Assembly: GCA_044222225.1 (NCBI GenBank)
Contig: JBGANR010000003.1
Span: 124,001 to 188,000, forward strand
Source: JBGANR01 sp044222225
GTDB taxonomy: Bacteria; Actinomycetota; Actinomycetes; Mycobacteriales; Mycobacteriaceae
Length of the DNA: 64,000 nucleotides
Reading direction: 5' to 3'
The notes under the pieces are model-generated. The model saw only the letters and a program-made list of their open reading frames with translations. It was not told the origin of the DNA and searched no databases. Of the stretch, positions 42,566 through 53,150 are shown piece after piece. A program made the position numbers and the translations under genes. Numbering within the stretch: position 1 is the stretch's first letter; each line of letters begins with the position of its first letter.

Positions 42566-43850
42566 GGCCCTATACGACGGGCTCGTTGTGGCGTTCGCCG
42601 TCCTCGTGCTCGTCGCCGTGACATTCCTCGTCTTTCACCAGACCGATCACGTCATCCTGATCTCCTACTGGTGCCTCGGCGCCTTCGTCGTCGCCGCGTG
42701 CCTCGTCACCTATCTCGTCGGACGCCGTTACACGAAGAACCCCGTCGCTCAGGGCAGGGTACTGTGCATCGTTCCGGCCTACAACGAGCCCCCGGAGATC
42801 CTTGCGAGAACCGTGGAATCGCTTCTCGCACAGACGGTTCCCGTGGATGTCGTCGTGATCGACGACGGCTCACGAGATCCGGTCTCGCCCAGTGTCGAGC
42901 ACCCGCGCGTTCAATGGATACGGCAAGAGAACACCGGTAAACGCGGCGCACAGGTCGCCGTACTCCAGCGATATCACCGGGACGACTACGCGTTCATCCT
43001 CACCGTCGACTCAGATTCCGCACCCTTTCCTGACGCCTGTGAACACCTGCTGCGCGCCATGTCGAACCCTAAGATCCAAGCAGCGACCGGGATGATCTAC
43101 ATCCGGAACTACCTGACCAACTGGATCAGTCTCGCGGCTGACATCGACATCGGCACATCGTGCGTGATGATGCGCGCCTCTCGCTCCATGCTCGGCGCGC
43201 TGGAGACGACGTCCGGCGCACTCGCCCTCTATCGGAGTGCGCTGCTCTACGACAATCTCGCCGCCTACGCCGTGGAATGCGGCACCGGCGACGACAGATG
43301 GCTGGCTTTGCGGGGCCTTCGCCGTGGCGAAGTAGTGGCGGTCGCCGAAGCGCGCGTCGAGACCGACATGCCCACCACGCTGCGCGGGACCTACCGGCAA
43401 CGGATCCGGTGGGCGCGCTCGTGGTGGTGGATGTTGCCGTACGTGTTCAGGTACATGACGGTGAAGAAGCTGCTGAGCCCTCTCTACGGTCTCATGCAAT
43501 TGGTCATCACACCCGCGATGCTGATCTACATCATCGTCGAGACGGCGCTTTCGGTCGGCGGCCGATACACGGGCCACAGCCTCGTCCTCGCGGTCTACGT
43601 CGCCGCATATCTTGTCGTCCGCTACACCGGTTCGGCCCTTTACCTCATCGGACGTCCGCACCTCTCGCTGCACCAGAAGCTCGTCTGCTGGATCGTCGGT
43701 ACACCTGGCGCGGTCATCCTGAACGTCTTCGTTCTCGTCCCGATCCGTTACATCGCATTGACGAAACTGCTCGACAACAGGTGGCGATCACGCGAATCGG
43801 ACGGCGGCACACCGATGACTCCATTGACCGCAGGGGCTGGTCCACGTTGA
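42555..43850 (+). CDS. processive family 2 glycosyltransferase, membrane-bound (hyaluronan/chitin-synthase-like)
   Basis: A 431-residue membrane GT2. Two N-terminal helices precede the catalytic domain with VPAYNEPPEI (substrate loop), VIDDGSRD, the TVDSDS metal motif, TGDDRWLALRG (catalytic acid) and QRIRWARSWWW, the processivity-type QxxRW box. Three to four C-terminal helices follow (MLIYIIVETALSV and others). This is the layout of hyaluronan synthase, NodC and related polymer synthases, which build and extrude a chain. Together with the UDP-sugar dehydrogenase upstream it fits synthesis of a uronic-acid-containing polymer. The start at 42555 overlaps the small membrane protein gene, and the stop overlaps the NodB-like gene as TTGA. 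Confidence 0.9.
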   Translation: MRIKALYDGLVVAFAVLVLVAVTFLVFHQTDHVILISYWCLGAFVVAACLVTYLVGRRYTKNPVAQGRVLCIVPAYNEPPEILARTVESLLAQTVPVDVVVIDDGSRDPVSPSVEHPRVQWIRQENTGKRGAQVAVLQRYHRDDYAFILTVDSDSAPFPDACEHLLRAMSNPKIQAATGMIYIRNYLTNWISLAADIDIGTSCVMMRASRSMLGALETTSGALALYRSALLYDNLAAYAVECGTGDDRWLALRGLRRGEVVAVAEARVETDMPTTLRGTYRQRIRWARSWWWMLPYVFRYMTVKKLLSPLYGLMQLVITPAMLIYIIVETALSVGGRYTGHSLVLAVYVAAYLVVRYTGSALYLIGRPHLSLHQKLVCWIVGTPGAVILNVFVLVPIRYIALTKLLDNRWRSRESDGGTPMTPLTAGAGPR

Positions 43851-45355
43851 TATCGCATACACACCGCGCGGTCCCCGTGCAGGAAACGTCCGACTCGCGC
43901 TGGACGCCCGGGAATCGACGACGAACGACGACGATCGTGCTCGCCCGCCTATCTGCCGTACTACTCGCAGTCGCCGCAGCATCCGGCATCACGGCCCATC
44001 CGGTCAGCGCAGCCTCTCCAACCGTTGTGACACTGACATTCGACGGCGGACTGGCGTCGCAGATGACAGCGTATCGCCTTCTCAAGAAGCACAAGATGCG
44101 CGCGACGTTCTTCGTCTCGAGCGGCCTCATCGGTCGGCCGGACCGACTGACGCTCCCACAACTCCGAGACATCGCAGCGGCCGGCAACGAGATCGGAGGT
44201 AACACGCTCTCATATGTCCGACTACCGACGGTAGACCTCGCGGAGAAGAAACGTCAGGTCTGCAACGACCGCCATACGCTGGCCGAGTCAGGATTCGCCG
44301 TCCGATCTTTCGCTTACCCGAACGGCGCCTTCGATGCCCACGCGGCAGAGATCATGAAGTCCTGCGGGTACACGGCAGCGAGAGCGGAAGGCGGTCTCGA
44401 TGGCACACGATGTCGCCAGAACTGCATATTCTCTGAAGCACTTCCGCCGGTGGACAAAACGGCAATCCGCACGATCCCGCCGGTGACGAAATCAACGACA
44501 CTCGCAGACATCGAACGAATCGTGACAACCGCAGCCAAGAGCGGCCGCACGTGGGTCCCCTTCGTCTTTCACGAGATCTGCGATGCATGCTCACCCTCGG
44601 CGATCACGCAGAAGAATTTCGAACGGTTGCTGACGTGGCTCGGCACCCAGGCCAAGCGGGGCGTCGTCGTTCGAACGGTGTCTGAAGCGACCGGTGACGC
44701 AGCCACCCCGGTCGCGGCGACGACCACCGCTCCGCAGCGCCCGGAAAGCACCCTTCCCAATCCGTCGCTCGAGATATCGGCCGACGCCGGAACCCAACGC
44801 CACTCAGTGGGCGCGGATTGCTGGCAACGCTCTTCCTATGGAAGCAACCAGGCGATATGGGAACGCGTTCCTGATGCCCATTCCGGAGAATGGGCGGAAC
44901 GGGTCTCGATATCGAGCCACTCCTCGGGCGATCAGAAACTCGTCACCCGACAAGACGATGGCGGCTGCGCACCCGCGACGCAGGAGGGCCGGGAATATCT
45001 GCTCAGCACCTGGTACAAATCGACGACTCCGACACGACTTGTCACGTACTACCGTGAACGTAGCGGACAATGGGCCTTCTGGACGCAATCACCGCCTTTC
45101 GACGCCACCGACGTCTGGAAGCAGGCTTCGTACCGGACTCCCGCCGTGCCCGACGGCGCCACCGCGCTGAGCTTCGGTCTCGCCCTCGGCGCGACCGGAA
45201 CTCTGACCGTCGACGATTTCGGCATCAGTCCAGTGGAGTCGCGCAAGTTCCCACTGTTGTGGACGGCGATCGGTGTGTCTGTCGCCGTCTTCTTCCCGAC
45301 AGTCGTCTTCCTGGTCTGGATTCGCCTACGTCGGCGGCAGGTCCGCCTCGCATAG
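43847..45355 (+). CDS. NodB-like polysaccharide deacetylase homologue with degenerate active site
   Basis: A 502-residue exported protein: basic lead, signal/anchor helix (IVLARLSAVLLAVAAASG), a NodB fold (~residues 65-285), a Thr/Pro linker, a beta-sandwich likely to bind carbohydrate (~300-460) and a C-terminal membrane helix with a basic tail. The NodB metal site is altered: the usual TFDD reads TFDG in LTFDGGLA, and the usual H-x(3)-H reads N-T-L-S-Y in EIGGNTLSYVR. The late histidine in PFVFHEICDAC remains. It may therefore bind rather than deacetylate polymer. TTG 43847 overlaps the synthase stop; a later GTG is possible. Lower GC than flanks, like the whole cluster. Confidence 0.82.
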   Translation: MISHTHRAVPVQETSDSRWTPGNRRRTTTIVLARLSAVLLAVAAASGITAHPVSAASPTVVTLTFDGGLASQMTAYRLLKKHKMRATFFVSSGLIGRPDRLTLPQLRDIAAAGNEIGGNTLSYVRLPTVDLAEKKRQVCNDRHTLAESGFAVRSFAYPNGAFDAHAAEIMKSCGYTAARAEGGLDGTRCRQNCIFSEALPPVDKTAIRTIPPVTKSTTLADIERIVTTAAKSGRTWVPFVFHEICDACSPSAITQKNFERLLTWLGTQAKRGVVVRTVSEATGDAATPVAATTTAPQRPESTLPNPSLEISADAGTQRHSVGADCWQRSSYGSNQAIWERVPDAHSGEWAERVSISSHSSGDQKLVTRQDDGGCAPATQEGREYLLSTWYKSTTPTRLVTYYRERSGQWAFWTQSPPFDATDVWKQASYRTPAVPDGATALSFGLALGATGTLTVDDFGISPVESRKFPLLWTAIGVSVAVFFPTVVFLVWIRLRRRQVRLA

Positions 45356-45606
45356 GCGGTGAACTCGCGGACTCCGTCGCAGCCGCGGTCATCGACAACC
45401 AGGCGAGCAGGCCGTCGTCAGCGACGGACCTTGGTGGAGACGAAGGACTACCTCGCCGGCGTCTGGGTGTGGGAGGTCCCGGCCGTTCCGGTGAACGCGG
45501 GCGTTCGTCGTCGAATCCGGCCGCGGCACACGATGTCCCGCACAAAGAACCCCCCGACGGCGAAACCGGTGTACGGGTGGCCTGATGTCGGGGGGAGTTC
45601 GATGGC
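45356..45606. other. intergenic stretch with a 21-bp repeat of the next gene
   Basis: About 250 bp without a credible gene. It contains, at 45510-45530, an exact 21-bp copy of sequence that recurs at 45796-45816 inside the following kinase gene, where it encodes VESGRGT. The upstream copy may be debris of a partial duplication. Confidence 0.4.
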
Positions 45607-45612
45607 TAGGTT
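45607..45612 (+). promoter_or_regulatory. -10 box of a probable leaderless transcript
   Basis: TAGGTT lies six bases before the GTG at 45619, so transcription would start at the start codon. Leaderless mRNAs are common in Mycobacteriales. Confidence 0.5.
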
Positions 45613-45618
45613 AGCACC

Positions 45619-46689
45619 GTGCAAGCCTCGTCAAGCGGTGTCGACGCCCCATCCGGCCGCTCCTCACCGCACGCCGTCCTCACCGACGCCGCGCACCCCG
45701 TCACCATCGTGGACGCCACCCTCATCGTGCGCGAGCACTACGGTGTCTCCGCGACCCTCACCCGGCTCTCCGGCGAGCGCGACGACAACTTCCGCGTCGA
45801 ATCCGGCCGCGGCACATGGATGTTCAAGATCGCGCACGGTGCCGAGGCTGCGACGGTCACCGCGTTCCAGAGCGCGATCCTGACGCACCTGGCCGGCAGC
45901 GGCGTCTCGGTGCCGACCGTCGTCCCCACCGTCGACGGCACGGCCGACGCCCGGATCGCCGCAGGTCCGGCGGCCGGACGCGCCATCCGGATGACGACGT
46001 TCTCCCCCGGCGTGCTGCTGCGCAACGCACCCGCATCGCCCGGCCTGGCTCGCCGGATCGGCGCGGCCCTGGCCGGACTCGACTCGGCGCTGGACGGATT
46101 CGACCACCCGGGCGCACACGCCGAACTGCTCTGGGACGTCCAACAGACGCATCGCGTCCGCGAACTCCTCGACGACGGCCCGGCGCTGCCCCGCGCCGAC
46201 GTCCTGCGCCGCGGCCTCGACCGGTTCCTCACCGAAGCGGCACCTCGACTGCGAGAGCTGCCCGGCCAGGTGATCCACAACGACGCCAACCCCGACAACG
46301 TGCTGGTCGTGCCCGGTGATCCGCCGGCGGTGGCGTTCATCGACTTCGGCGACGCGGTGTGGGCACCGCGGGTCGCCGACCTCGCCGTGGCCGCGTCGTA
46401 TCACGTCGGCGCACCCGATCTCGGCAGCACACCACTCGGCGCCGCAACCGACGTGATCGTCGGCTACCACGAACGCAGCCCGCTACAGCCCGAGGAGATC
46501 GGGCTACTGCCCGACCTGCTGGTCGCCCGGGTGCTCACGGCCATCACCATCGCCTCGTGGCGCGCGACCGTGTTCCCCGACAACGCCGGCTACGTCCTGC
46601 GGAACATCGCGTCGGCGTGGCATCGGCTCGACGTCCTCGAGGCGGCCGGGCACGAGGTCACCGCCGATCTCATGAGGAGGCTGGCATGA
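45619..46689 (+). CDS. aminoglycoside-phosphotransferase-fold kinase (hydroxylysine/ethanolamine-kinase-like)
   Basis: A 356-residue small-molecule kinase of the APH/choline kinase fold. The ATP region shows DDNFRVESGRGTWMFKI, the catalytic loop is VIHNDANPDNVLV and the metal motif FIDFGDAVWAP. The N-terminal ERDDNFRV resembles hydroxylysine kinases. The next gene, overlapping by ATGA, is a class III PLP enzyme of the phospho-lyase type. Kinase plus phospho-lyase is the two-step route that phosphorylates an amino alcohol and then eliminates phosphate and ammonia, so the substrate is probably ethanolamine, 5-hydroxylysine or similar (inference). Confidence 0.85.
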   Translation: MQASSSGVDAPSGRSSPHAVLTDAAHPVTIVDATLIVREHYGVSATLTRLSGERDDNFRVESGRGTWMFKIAHGAEAATVTAFQSAILTHLAGSGVSVPTVVPTVDGTADARIAAGPAAGRAIRMTTFSPGVLLRNAPASPGLARRIGAALAGLDSALDGFDHPGAHAELLWDVQQTHRVRELLDDGPALPRADVLRRGLDRFLTEAAPRLRELPGQVIHNDANPDNVLVVPGDPPAVAFIDFGDAVWAPRVADLAVAASYHVGAPDLGSTPLGAATDVIVGYHERSPLQPEEIGLLPDLLVARVLTAITIASWRATVFPDNAGYVLRNIASAWHRLDVLEAAGHEVTADLMRRLA

Positions 46690-48017
46690 CCGACGCCCCC
46701 ACCACACGCACGACCGGCAACCCCACAGCACGCACGCCCGACGACACCGCCGCGCACACGACCGACGATCTCCAGGCGCGCCGCGCACGCGTCCTCGGCC
46801 CGGCATATCGGCTGTTCTATCGCGAGCCCGTGCACCTCATCCGCGGGGAGGGCACGCGCGTCTACGACGCCGCCGGGAACGAATACCTCGACGCCTACAA
46901 CAACGTCCCCGCAGTGGGGCACTGCCATCCGCGCGTCGTCGCCGCGCAGAACCGGCAGGCCGCGATCCTCAACACGCACACCCGCTACCTGGGCGCCGAC
47001 ATCGTCGACTACGCCGAGCGGCTGCTGGCGACGTTCCCCGAGCCGCTGGGCCACGTCATGTTCACCTGCACGGGCAGTGAATCCGTCGATCTCGCGCTCC
47101 GGATCGCCCGGCACCGCGGGCACGGAACCGGGGTGATCGTCACCGAGAACGCCTATCACGGCACCACCGCGGCAGCGGCCGCGATCTCGCCCTCGCTCGG
47201 CACGTCCCAACCGCTGGGTGCGGACGTCCGGACGGTGCCCGCCCCGCATCACTTCCCGGCAGGCGAGGCGGCGACCGCCTTCCCGGCCGCCGTCGCCGCC
47301 GCGGCCGCCGATCTGCACCGGCACGGCCACGGCGTCGCCGCGTTCATCGCCGACTCCGTCATGTCGTCCGACGGCGTGATCATCGGGCCGGCCGGCATCC
47401 TCGCCACGGTGGCCGACATCATCCGGGCCGCCGGCGGCCTCTACATCGCCGACGAGGTGCAGCCCGGATTCGGCCGCACCGGCGCGGGCATGTGGGGTTT
47501 CGAGCGCCACGGCGTCGTGCCCGATCTCGTCGTGCTGGGCAAGCCGATGGGCAACGGCATGCCGATCGCCGCCACCGTCGCCCGGCCCGAGCTGCTCGAG
47601 CGCTTCGGTGCGCAGATCCGCTACTTCAACACCTTCGGCGGAAACCCGGTGGCCATCGCCGCCGCGGCTGCGGTGCTCGACGTCATCGAGGACGAGGAGC
47701 TGATCGCCAACGCCGCCTCGGTCGGCGCCTACCTCGGCGCGGGGCTGCGGGAGCTCACCGCCGACCGGCCGTTCATCGGCGACGTCCGGGGCATCGGGTT
47801 GTTCTACGGCGTCGACGTCCTCGACGCCGACGGCCGTCCCGACCCCCGCCGAGCCGATCTGCTGATCAATCGGTACCGGGAGAACCGCGTGCTGGTCGGT
47901 TCCGCCGGCCTCGGTGGCACCGCCGTGAAGATCCGGCCGCCGCTGTCGTTCTCCCGGGCCGACGCCGACCGGTTGTTGGAGGTCACCCGGCGTGTCGTCG
48001 ACGCCGACCTAGGCTAG
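46686..48017 (+). CDS. class III PLP enzyme, probable phospho-lyase (ethanolamine-phosphate/phosphohydroxylysine type)
   Basis: A 443-residue class III aminotransferase-fold enzyme. It has YLDAYNNVPAVGHCHPRVV, a pattern seen in AGXT2L-type phospho-lyases, then TCTGSESVDLALRIAR, IADEVQPGFGRTG and the PLP lysine in VVLGKPMGNGMPI (GKPMGNG is typical of this branch, versus AKGIAGG in GabT). It overlaps the kinase gene by four bases and probably removes phosphate and ammonia from the kinase product, yielding an aldehyde. The stop lies inside an iron-box-like sequence of the downstream importer. Confidence 0.86.
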   Translation: MTDAPTTRTTGNPTARTPDDTAAHTTDDLQARRARVLGPAYRLFYREPVHLIRGEGTRVYDAAGNEYLDAYNNVPAVGHCHPRVVAAQNRQAAILNTHTRYLGADIVDYAERLLATFPEPLGHVMFTCTGSESVDLALRIARHRGHGTGVIVTENAYHGTTAAAAAISPSLGTSQPLGADVRTVPAPHHFPAGEAATAFPAAVAAAAADLHRHGHGVAAFIADSVMSSDGVIIGPAGILATVADIIRAAGGLYIADEVQPGFGRTGAGMWGFERHGVVPDLVVLGKPMGNGMPIAATVARPELLERFGAQIRYFNTFGGNPVAIAAAAAVLDVIEDEELIANAASVGAYLGAGLRELTADRPFIGDVRGIGLFYGVDVLDADGRPDPRRADLLINRYRENRVLVGSAGLGGTAVKIRPPLSFSRADADRLLEVTRRVVDADLG

Positions 48018-48045
48018 CCTCAGCATGCACAGCCCAGGCTCACCT
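48010..48045 (+). promoter_or_regulatory. possible IdeR/DtxR-type sites before the iron importer
   Basis: TAGGCTAGCCT (48010-48020) and CAGGCTCACCT (48035-48045) each resemble the core and right half of the iron-box TTAGGTTAGGCTAACCTAA; the left halves match poorly. The second lies in a perfect CCCAGG-CTCA-CCTGGG palindrome. Weak, but well placed for iron control. Confidence 0.4.
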
Positions 48046-48069
48046 GGGCGCACGAAGAGAGGATCGGCG

Positions 48070-49113
48070 ATGTCGATGCGCAGACGTGGTCTCGCAGTGG
48101 TTGCTCTGGTCGCGGCGGCGACGCTGGGGCTGTCGGCCTGCGGTTCCGATAAGGACTCGGGCTCGTCGACGTCGGCAGCCGCCGCCGGTGAGCTCACGCT
48201 GTACAACGCGCAGCACGACACCCTGACCAAGGAATGGGTGGCGAAGTTCACCGAGCAGACCGGTATCAAGGTGAACATCCGGCAGGGCAGCGACTCGGAG
48301 CTGGCGCAGCAGATCATCGCCGAAGGCGACAAGTCGCCGGCGGACGTGTTCCTCACCGAGAACTCGCCCGCGATGACGCAGGTGGAGAACAAGGGACTGT
48401 TCGCCGACGTCGATCCGGCCACGCTGGCCCAGGTCGACGCCGGACTGAAGCCGTCCACCGGCAAATGGACGGGCATCGCCGCCCGGTCCACCGTCCTGGT
48501 CTATGACAAGCGCAAGCTGACCGAGGACAAGCTGCCGGCGTCGATGCTCGACCTGGCGAAGCCCGAATGGAAGGGCCGCTGGTCCGCATCCCCGTCGGGC
48601 GCCGATTTCCAGGCGATCGTCTCCGCCTTCTACGCGCTCAAGGGCGAGCAGGCGACGAAGGACTGGCTCAAGGCCATGAAGGAGAACTTCAAGCCCTATA
48701 AGGGCAACAGCGCCGCGATGAAGGCCGTGAACGCCGGCGAGGTGGACGCCGCGCTGATCTACCACTACTACTTCTACGGCGATCAGGCGAAGACCGGCGA
48801 GAACTCGAAGAACGTCGGCACCCATTACTTCAAGAAGCAGGACCCGGGCGCCTTCCTCTCGATCTCCGGCGGCGGCGTCCTCAAGTCGTCGAAGCACCAG
48901 ACGCAGGCCCAGCAGCTGCTCAAGTTCATCACCTCCAAGGCCGGCCAGGAGGTGCTGGAGAAGGGCACGTCGTTCGAGTACCCGGTGGCGTCGGGCGTGC
49001 CGGCGAACGCCAAGCTGGTGCCGGTCGCCGACCTGCAGGCGCCCACGGTCGACCCGGCCAAGCTCAACGGCCCGGAGGTCGTGCGCCTCATGACCGAGGC
49101 CGGACTGTTGTGA
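48070..49113 (+). CDS. iron(III) ABC transporter substrate-binding lipoprotein (FbpA/FutA-like)
   Basis: A 347-residue lipoprotein with signal peptide and lipobox GLSACG (cysteine ~24). The mature protein is a periplasmic-binding-protein fold: LTLYNAQHDTLTKEW at the start, SPADVFLTENSP in the first lobe and LIYHYYFYGDQ, whose tyrosine pair matches the iron-binding tyrosines of FbpA proteins. ATG 48070 has AGAGAGGAT upstream. First gene of a three-gene importer with a double permease and an ATPase; an iron-box-like sequence precedes it. Confidence 0.9.
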   Translation: MSMRRRGLAVVALVAAATLGLSACGSDKDSGSSTSAAAAGELTLYNAQHDTLTKEWVAKFTEQTGIKVNIRQGSDSELAQQIIAEGDKSPADVFLTENSPAMTQVENKGLFADVDPATLAQVDAGLKPSTGKWTGIAARSTVLVYDKRKLTEDKLPASMLDLAKPEWKGRWSASPSGADFQAIVSAFYALKGEQATKDWLKAMKENFKPYKGNSAAMKAVNAGEVDAALIYHYYFYGDQAKTGENSKNVGTHYFKKQDPGAFLSISGGGVLKSSKHQTQAQQLLKFITSKAGQEVLEKGTSFEYPVASGVPANAKLVPVADLQAPTVDPAKLNGPEVVRLMTEAGLL

Positions 49114-49142
49114 GGTCGTTCACCGAATGAGGTCCTGATCGA

Positions 49143-50716
49143 GTGACGCCGTCCACGATCGACGGCACCCGCGCCCCCGGCCTTCCCGGCCGGGGGCGTC
49201 GGCGCGTCCTCACCCTCTTCTCGGCCGCCGTGGCCGCGCTCGGCGCGGTGCCGCTCGGCTTCGTCGTCGCCATGACGGTGGACACGGGGTGGTCGGAGTC
49301 GGTGGCGCTGATCATCCGGCCGCGGGTCGGCGAGCTGCTGGTCAACACGGTGCTGCTGATCGTCGTGACGGTGCCGCTGACCGTCACGCTGGGCGTGGCG
49401 GGTGCGTGGCTCGTCGAGCGCACCGACCTGTGGGGGCGCCGGGCGTGGGCGCTGCTGTTGGCCGCGCCGCTCTCGATCCCCGCGTTCGTGGGCAGCTACG
49501 GATGGGTGTCGGCGATCCCCACGCTCGCCGGACTGTGGTCCGGGGTGCTGATCTCGACACTCTTCTACTACCCGCTGGTGTACATCCCCGTGGCGGCCGC
49601 GCTCAGCCGCCTCGACCCGGCGCTCGAGGAATCGGCCGCCGCGCTCGGGCTCGCCCGCCCGCAGGTGTTCATCCGCGTCGTCCTGCCTCAGCTTCGGCTG
49701 GCCACGCTCGGCGGCGCGCTGCTCGTCGCACTGCACCTGTCGGCCGAGTACGGTGCGTTCGCGATGATCCGGTTCGACACCTTCACGACGGCGATCATGG
49801 TGCAGTACCAATCGACGTTCAACGGCACCGCCGGAACCATGCTGGCCGGGGTGCTCGCCGTGTTGTGCCTGGTCATGTTGACCGGCGAGGTGGCCGCGCG
49901 CGGCGGCGCCCGTTACGCGCGGGTCGGGTCCGGCGCGATCGCGCAGCCAACCCGGGTGACGCTGGGCCTGCTGCACCTGCCCGCGCAGGCGGCGTTGCTC
50001 GCGCTCGCGACGGCGTCGCTCGGTGTGCCGCTGTGGTTCGTCATCGGTTGGACGCTGCGCGGCGCCCGCGACACCGTGGCGACGGACGTCGTCGACGCCC
50101 TGCTCACGTCCCTCGGCTACGGCGCGACGACCGCGCTGTTCACCGTCGTCGCCGCGTTCCCGCTGGCCTACCTCGCCGTGCGAGCGCCCGGCCGGATCAC
50201 CCGCGCGCTGGAGGCGTCGACGTACGTCAACAGCGCGATGCCGGGGATCGTCATCGCGCTGGCCCTGGTGACGGTGTCGATCCGGCTGGTGCCGGACCTC
50301 TACCAGACCGCGTCGGTGCTGGTCCTGGCCTACGTGCTGCTGTTTCTGCCACGCGCCGCGGTGGGGCTGCGCGCGGGCCTGGCGCAGGCTCCACCCGGCC
50401 TCGAGGAGGCCGCGCGCGCCTTGGGGACGCCGCCGTCGATCGCCTTCCTCCGCGTCACGCTGCGCCTCACCGCGCCGGCCGCGGCCGCGGGCGCCGCCCT
50501 GGTGTTCCTCGCCGTCACCAACGAGCTCACCGCGACGCTGCTGCTCGCCCCCACCGGCACACATACACTGGCCACCGAGTTCTGGGCCAAGAGCAGCGAG
50601 ATCGACTACGCCGGGGCGGCGCCCTACGCCCTGTTCATGGTGCTCCTCTCGCTCCCCACCACCTACCTGCTCTTCCGGCAGTCCCGACGGGCCGCCGGAC
50701 GACGATCGACGGCGCT

Positions 50717-50720
<4 letters not shown>
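49143..50720 (+). CDS. iron ABC transporter permease, two fused halves (FbpB-like)
   Basis: A 525-residue permease with about twelve membrane helices in two homologous halves. Each half has an EAA-type coupling loop: EESAAALGLARPQVF (~residue 163) and EEAARALGTPPSIAF (~423). This is the FbpB/CysTW-like layout in which one chain forms the whole channel. GTG 49143 lies 29 bases after the binding-protein gene; the stop overlaps the ATPase gene as GTGA. Confidence 0.92.
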
Positions 50721-51811
<1,091 letters not shown>

Positions 51812-51853
51812 GGCTACGGGACGTCCGGACGCGCGATCACCGCCCGACTCTTC

Positions 51854-52695
51854 ATGGCGAAGCGATTGTCGTCCCCGGCATCGGTACTGGAACAGTTGCG
51901 ACGCGATCCCGACCACCGGGTCCTGGTCGTCTGCGACAGCATCTCCGACAAGGCCCGCGCGGCCATCCTCGATCACGGCGGCGCCGATCTGAGCGTCGGA
52001 GACACCGGTGAGCTGTGCTTGCCGGAACGACCTACGGGGTTCGCGGCATGTCGCGTCCACGCCCGGCTATCGGCGAGCGCGGCCGACACCGCCGGGCGGC
52101 GGAGCGGGTCTGCGTCTTGGCCCGCGAACGACTGCGCCAAAGGGACGTCGCGTCGGCGATCGGCGTGAGTCAGCAGGCGGTGTCTCAGATGACACGCCGG
52201 ACACCGTTGCCGACGTCGCCGATGTCCCAGACCGACCGACAAGAACTGCTTGCCGCGCTGTCACCGATCCCAGCCGACGACGGCCTCATCGAGACCTATT
52301 GGTACGGGACGGAACCGGTCGTCGAGCAGGCACGAAAGGCAATCGCTCTCGGCAGTGACGTGACGGTACGACTCCTGGCAGGCGGCGAAGTCGCGGCGGA
52401 TACGCTGCGGCCGTGGCGCGTCCCGACGGCGGGTCTCGTCTATGCCGAAGAGCTGATCGACCTGTCCGTCGTCGGCTTGGTCGAGGCCACGGCCGACGAA
52501 GCCACCTTGACGGTACGGGTGCCCGCCGATCGAACGATATGGCGGACGGCTGCCTGGTGGCGCGACGCGGCCGGACTCGAGCCGTCGAGCGTCCCGACGG
52601 TGGATCCGGTGGTGGCGCTCGAAGACCTCACCGCCGGCCCCGATCTCGGTGACGGCGCGCCGGAACGGCTGGCCGACTGGATCGCGGCCCGATGA
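51854..52695 (+). pseudogene. AbiEi-like antitoxin/regulator, apparently frameshifted
   Basis: Two overlapping frames look like one gene. The first (from ATG 51854) gives VLEQLRRDPDHRVLVVCDSI and a globular start to about 52010. The second frame carries a helix-turn-helix (RDVASAIGVSQQAVSQM) and a conserved body (YWYGTEPVVEQAR, GGEVAADTLRPWRVPT, VDPVVALEDLTAGPDLG) resembling AbiEi-family type IV antitoxins, ending at 52695. The switch lies at about 52010-52050. The stop overlaps the next start (ATGA), as in AbiEi/AbiEii pairs. The second frame alone (52015-52695) could still be translated from a TTG. Family naming is from memory of such modules. Confidence 0.5.
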
Positions 52696-52832
52696 CCGGC
52701 ATCGCATCCGTCGTCCTGGCCTGCACCTCGGCCGCTGACGACAACGGGATGCTCGCGCTCCACGATGTGGCGACCGCCGCCCACGACTCCGAATACCGGA
52801 TCATCGGCAGCCACATGGTGCGGCTGTTGCAC
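52692..52832 (+). pseudogene. 5' fragment of an AbiEii-like nucleotidyltransferase gene
   Basis: ATG 52692 overlaps the antitoxin-like stop. The first ~46 residues (IASVVLACTSAADDN, then EYRIIGSHMVRLL) match the start of nucleotidyltransferase toxins, where an IIGGHM-like motif precedes the catalytic part. After about 52832 the sequence becomes an IS110-type transposase fragment. The missing remainder of the gene reappears at 54672-55233. Confidence 0.6.
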
Positions 52833-53150
52833 ACACGTCGATACGCACACCGCCGCCGCCGTGCACGCCATCACGGGTGCCAAGCTCGGGCAGATCACCG
52901 TGCCCACCGACCCGGACGGTTACGCCGAGCTCGTGGAGTTCGCCGACCGCCATGGCGCGTTGCGGGCGTGGGCGATCGAGGGCACCGGTGAACACGGCGC
53001 CAGCCTGGCTCGGGTTCTGGCCGATTGCGAGGAACTGGTGCTCGAGCTCGACCGCCCCGCACGGGCGCAGCGTCGGCACGGCGCGAAGTCAGATCCCCTC
53101 GATGCGGTCCGCGCGGCGCGGGAGGCGTGGCCCTACGAAGGCATGGTGGC
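52829..53150 (+). mobile_element. IS110-family transposase remnant (N-terminal DEDD part)
   Basis: Reads HVDTHTAAAVHAITG, AWAIEGTGEHGASLAR, LVLELDRPARAQRR and GAKSDPLDAVRAAREA, matching the DEDD/RuvC-like N-terminal domain of IS110 transposases including the KSD-LDA box. It stops abruptly near 53150 without the serine-containing C-terminal domain and has no start of its own. It interrupts the nucleotidyltransferase gene. No terminal inverted repeats are expected for IS110. Confidence 0.75.
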
